Below are positions 5,238 to 6,519 of a stretch of 6,519 bases of DNA, in pieces. Below the pieces are notes generated by a model. The model searched no databases, was not told where the DNA came from, and saw only the letters and a list, made by a program, of their open reading frames with translations. Source of the stretch: Candidatus Rokuibacteriota bacterium. GTDB lineage: Bacteria; Methylomirabilota; Methylomirabilia; Rokubacteriales; CSP1-6. The translations under genes and the position numbers were made by a program. The stretch lies in the NCBI GenBank assembly GCA_003221435.1, contig QHRS01000131.1, positions 6,719-13,237 on the forward strand, given 5' to 3'. Position 1 is the stretch's first letter. Every line of letters starts with the position of its first letter.

Positions 5238-6205
5238 ACATGGTCAAGGCCCTCAACCTCGCGCTGCTCCAGGAGATGGAGCGGGATGAGGACGTGCTCG
5301 TGATCGGCGAGGACGTGGGCGTCGACGGCGGCGTCTTTCGCGTCACGGAGGACCTGCACCGCAAATTCGGGAGCAAGCGCGTCATCGACAGCCCGCTGGC
5401 GGAAGCGGCGATCGTCGGCACCGCCGTCGGCATGGCGCTCTACGGCCTCAAGCCCGTGTGCGAGATCCAGTTCTCGGGCTTCGCCTTCCAGGGCTTCCAT
5501 CAGCTCGAGAACCACGCGGCGCGCTATCGCCAGCGCTCGCAGGGCCGCTTTCACTGCCAGATGGTCGTGCGCATGCCCTACGGCGGCGGTGTGCGGGCGC
5601 TGGAGCACCACTCCGAGTCCGAGGAGCAGTTCTACGCGCACATCCCAGGGATCAAGATGGTCATTCCGTCGGGCCCCCGCAACGCGCGCGCGCTCCTGGT
5701 GAGCGCGATCCGCGACCCGGACCCGGTGGTCTTCTTCGAGGCCAAGGCGCTCTATCACGCCGCCCGCGAGGACGTGCCCGACGAGATCGAGGCGCTGCCG
5801 ATCGGTCGGGCTCACGTGGACCGCCAAGGCGGCGACCTGACGCTGGTCGCGTACGGCGCGATGCTCCGCGTGGCTCGCGAGGCCGCGCAGATCCTCCACG
5901 ACGAGGACGGGGTGGAGAGCGAGGTCATCGACCTGCTCACGATCTCCCCGCTGGACCGGGAGACTCTGGCCGCGTCGGTCAACAAGACCGGCCGCGCCGT
6001 CATCGTCCACGAGGCGCTCCGGAGCTTCGGCCCGGGCGCCGAGATCGCGGCGAGCATCATGGAGGGCGCGTTCCTCTCGCTGGAGGCGCCGATCCGACGC
6101 GTGGCCGCGTACGACGTCCCGTTCGTCGGCTTCGCGCGCGAGAAGGCCAACGTGCCTGACGTCGGCCGCGTCGTCGCCGCCGCGCGCGAGACGCTGGCGT
6201 TTTGA
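5225..6205 (+). CDS. pdhB: Pyruvate dehydrogenase E1 component, beta subunit
   Basis: This 326-aa transketolase-type subunit completes the E1 active site with PdhA. Visible signatures are VLVIGEDVGVDGGVFRVT (24-41), IDSPLAEAAIVGTAVGMA with the TPP-activating glutamate E60, CEIQFSGFAFQ, PYGGGVRALEHHSES with the conserved active-site histidine (H129 by alignment with HSxS in homologues), AHIPGIKMVIPS, and the C-terminal transketolase domain from about 200 with LTLVAYGAM and DLLTISPLD. The C-terminus ends in ETLAF, as in Bacillus-type PdhB. The length is typical. The ATG at 5225 overlaps the last 13 nt of pdhA in another frame and has GGAAG 8 nt upstream, so translation is probably coupled to pdhA. 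A second in-frame ATG at 5240 is possible but gives up the shared N-terminal residues. Branched-chain specificity cannot be excluded. Confidence 0.93.
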   Translation: MGKLNMVKALNLALLQEMERDEDVLVIGEDVGVDGGVFRVTEDLHRKFGSKRVIDSPLAEAAIVGTAVGMALYGLKPVCEIQFSGFAFQGFHQLENHAARYRQRSQGRFHCQMVVRMPYGGGVRALEHHSESEEQFYAHIPGIKMVIPSGPRNARALLVSAIRDPDPVVFFEAKALYHAAREDVPDEIEALPIGRAHVDRQGGDLTLVAYGAMLRVAREAAQILHDEDGVESEVIDLLTISPLDRETLAASVNKTGRAVIVHEALRSFGPGAEIAASIMEGAFLSLEAPIRRVAAYDVPFVGFAREKANVPDVGRVVAAARETLAF

Positions 6206-6519
6206 ATGCCCCGACCGTTCGTGCTGCCCGATCTCGGTGAGGGGCTGACCGAAGCCGAGATCGTGAGCGTGCACGTCCGCGAGGGCGACGTGCTCCGCGA
6301 GGACGCGCCGCTGCTCGAGGTCGAAACCGACAAGGCGCAGGTCGAGATCCCGTCGCCGATGAGCGGCCGGGTCGAGAAGATCCACGTCGAGGCCGGCCAG
6401 ACGGTCAAGGTCGGCCAGGTGCTCGTCACATTCGCCGACGTCGAGGGGGCCGCGGGGCCGCAGGCCGCCGCCGCGCCCGAGTCGACCCGGAAGCCCGCCG
6501 CCGGATCCGGGGCGCTCGC
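6206..6519 (+). CDS. pdhC: Dihydrolipoyl acyltransferase E2, N-terminal lipoyl domain (truncated by window end)
   Basis: The first 104 codons of the E2 gene are visible. They open with MPRPFVLPDLGEGLTEAEI, a classic biotinyl/lipoyl-domain start, and contain EVETDKAQVEIPSP with the lipoyl-accepting lysine K43, then GRVEKIHVEAGQTVKVGQVL. From about residue 82 an Ala/Pro-rich linker begins, as is usual between lipoyl and E1/E3-binding domains. The catalytic acyltransferase domain lies beyond the window. E2 forms the core of the complex, moving the acyl group from E1 to CoA. The ATG directly follows the pdhB stop (TGAATG, no gap), and no clear ribosome site of its own is visible, so translation is probably coupled. 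The acyl type (acetyl or branched-chain) cannot be told from this part. Confidence 0.92.
   Translation, partial: MPRPFVLPDLGEGLTEAEIVSVHVREGDVLREDAPLLEVETDKAQVEIPSPMSGRVEKIHVEAGQTVKVGQVLVTFADVEGAAGPQAAAAPESTRKPAAGSGAL

Noticed and set aside
5090..6385. Long open frame of 431 codons on the minus strand opposite pdhB
   Set aside because: It lies antisense to a clearly conserved E1 beta gene. Its translation is rich in Arg, Asp, His, Leu and Val with no recognisable fold, which is typical of the reverse frame of GC-rich genes.

Overview
This is a strongly GC-rich bacterial segment: nearly all codons end in G or C, and long spurious open frames occur on the opposite strand. Leaders carry Shine-Dalgarno sequences. 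The gene content is ordinary chromosomal metabolism, with no integrase, transposase, phage gene, tRNA, rRNA or CRISPR array. The protein styles and base composition would suit an uncultured soil or subsurface lineage such as Rokubacteria/Methylomirabilota or a deltaproteobacterial group. That placement is a guess from general resemblance, not a demonstrated assignment.

Layout. Positions 1-82 hold the last codons of an unidentified + strand gene. After a 53-nt gap comes an acetolactate-synthase-like thiamine pyrophosphate (TPP) enzyme of 546 aa (136-1776). It ends 6 nt from the end of a convergent small GIY-YIG nuclease-domain gene (1783-2115, minus strand), and a GC-rich hairpin (1796-1835) lies in that 3' junction. 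The nuclease gene and a PduO-type cobalamin adenosyltransferase (2220-2834, plus strand) diverge from a 104-nt spacer. A C-rich 150-nt gap leads to a D-isomer-specific 2-hydroxyacid dehydrogenase (2985-3932). A 159-nt intergenic region follows, crowded with symmetric elements: an 11-bp perfect inverted repeat, a 13-bp dyad, a pair of direct repeats 20 bp apart, and a TAAAAT -10 candidate. It leads into a tightly packed pyruvate-dehydrogenase-type operon: E1 alpha (4092-5237), E1 beta (5225-6205, overlapping by 13 nt) and the start of the lipoyl E2 gene (6206 to the window end).

How the genes fit together. E1 alpha and E1 beta form the TPP-dependent heterotetramer that decarboxylates a 2-oxo acid, most likely pyruvate, and passes the acyl group to the lipoyl-lysine of E2 (K43). 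The upstream TPP enzyme and the 2-hydroxyacid dehydrogenase also belong to families acting on 2-oxo acids, so the window leans toward 2-oxo acid metabolism. The adenosyltransferase makes coenzyme B12 and has no direct link to its neighbours visible here. I see no clearly new multi-gene system. The points most worth following up are the unassigned substrate of the TPP enzyme and the structured region upstream of the pdh operon.
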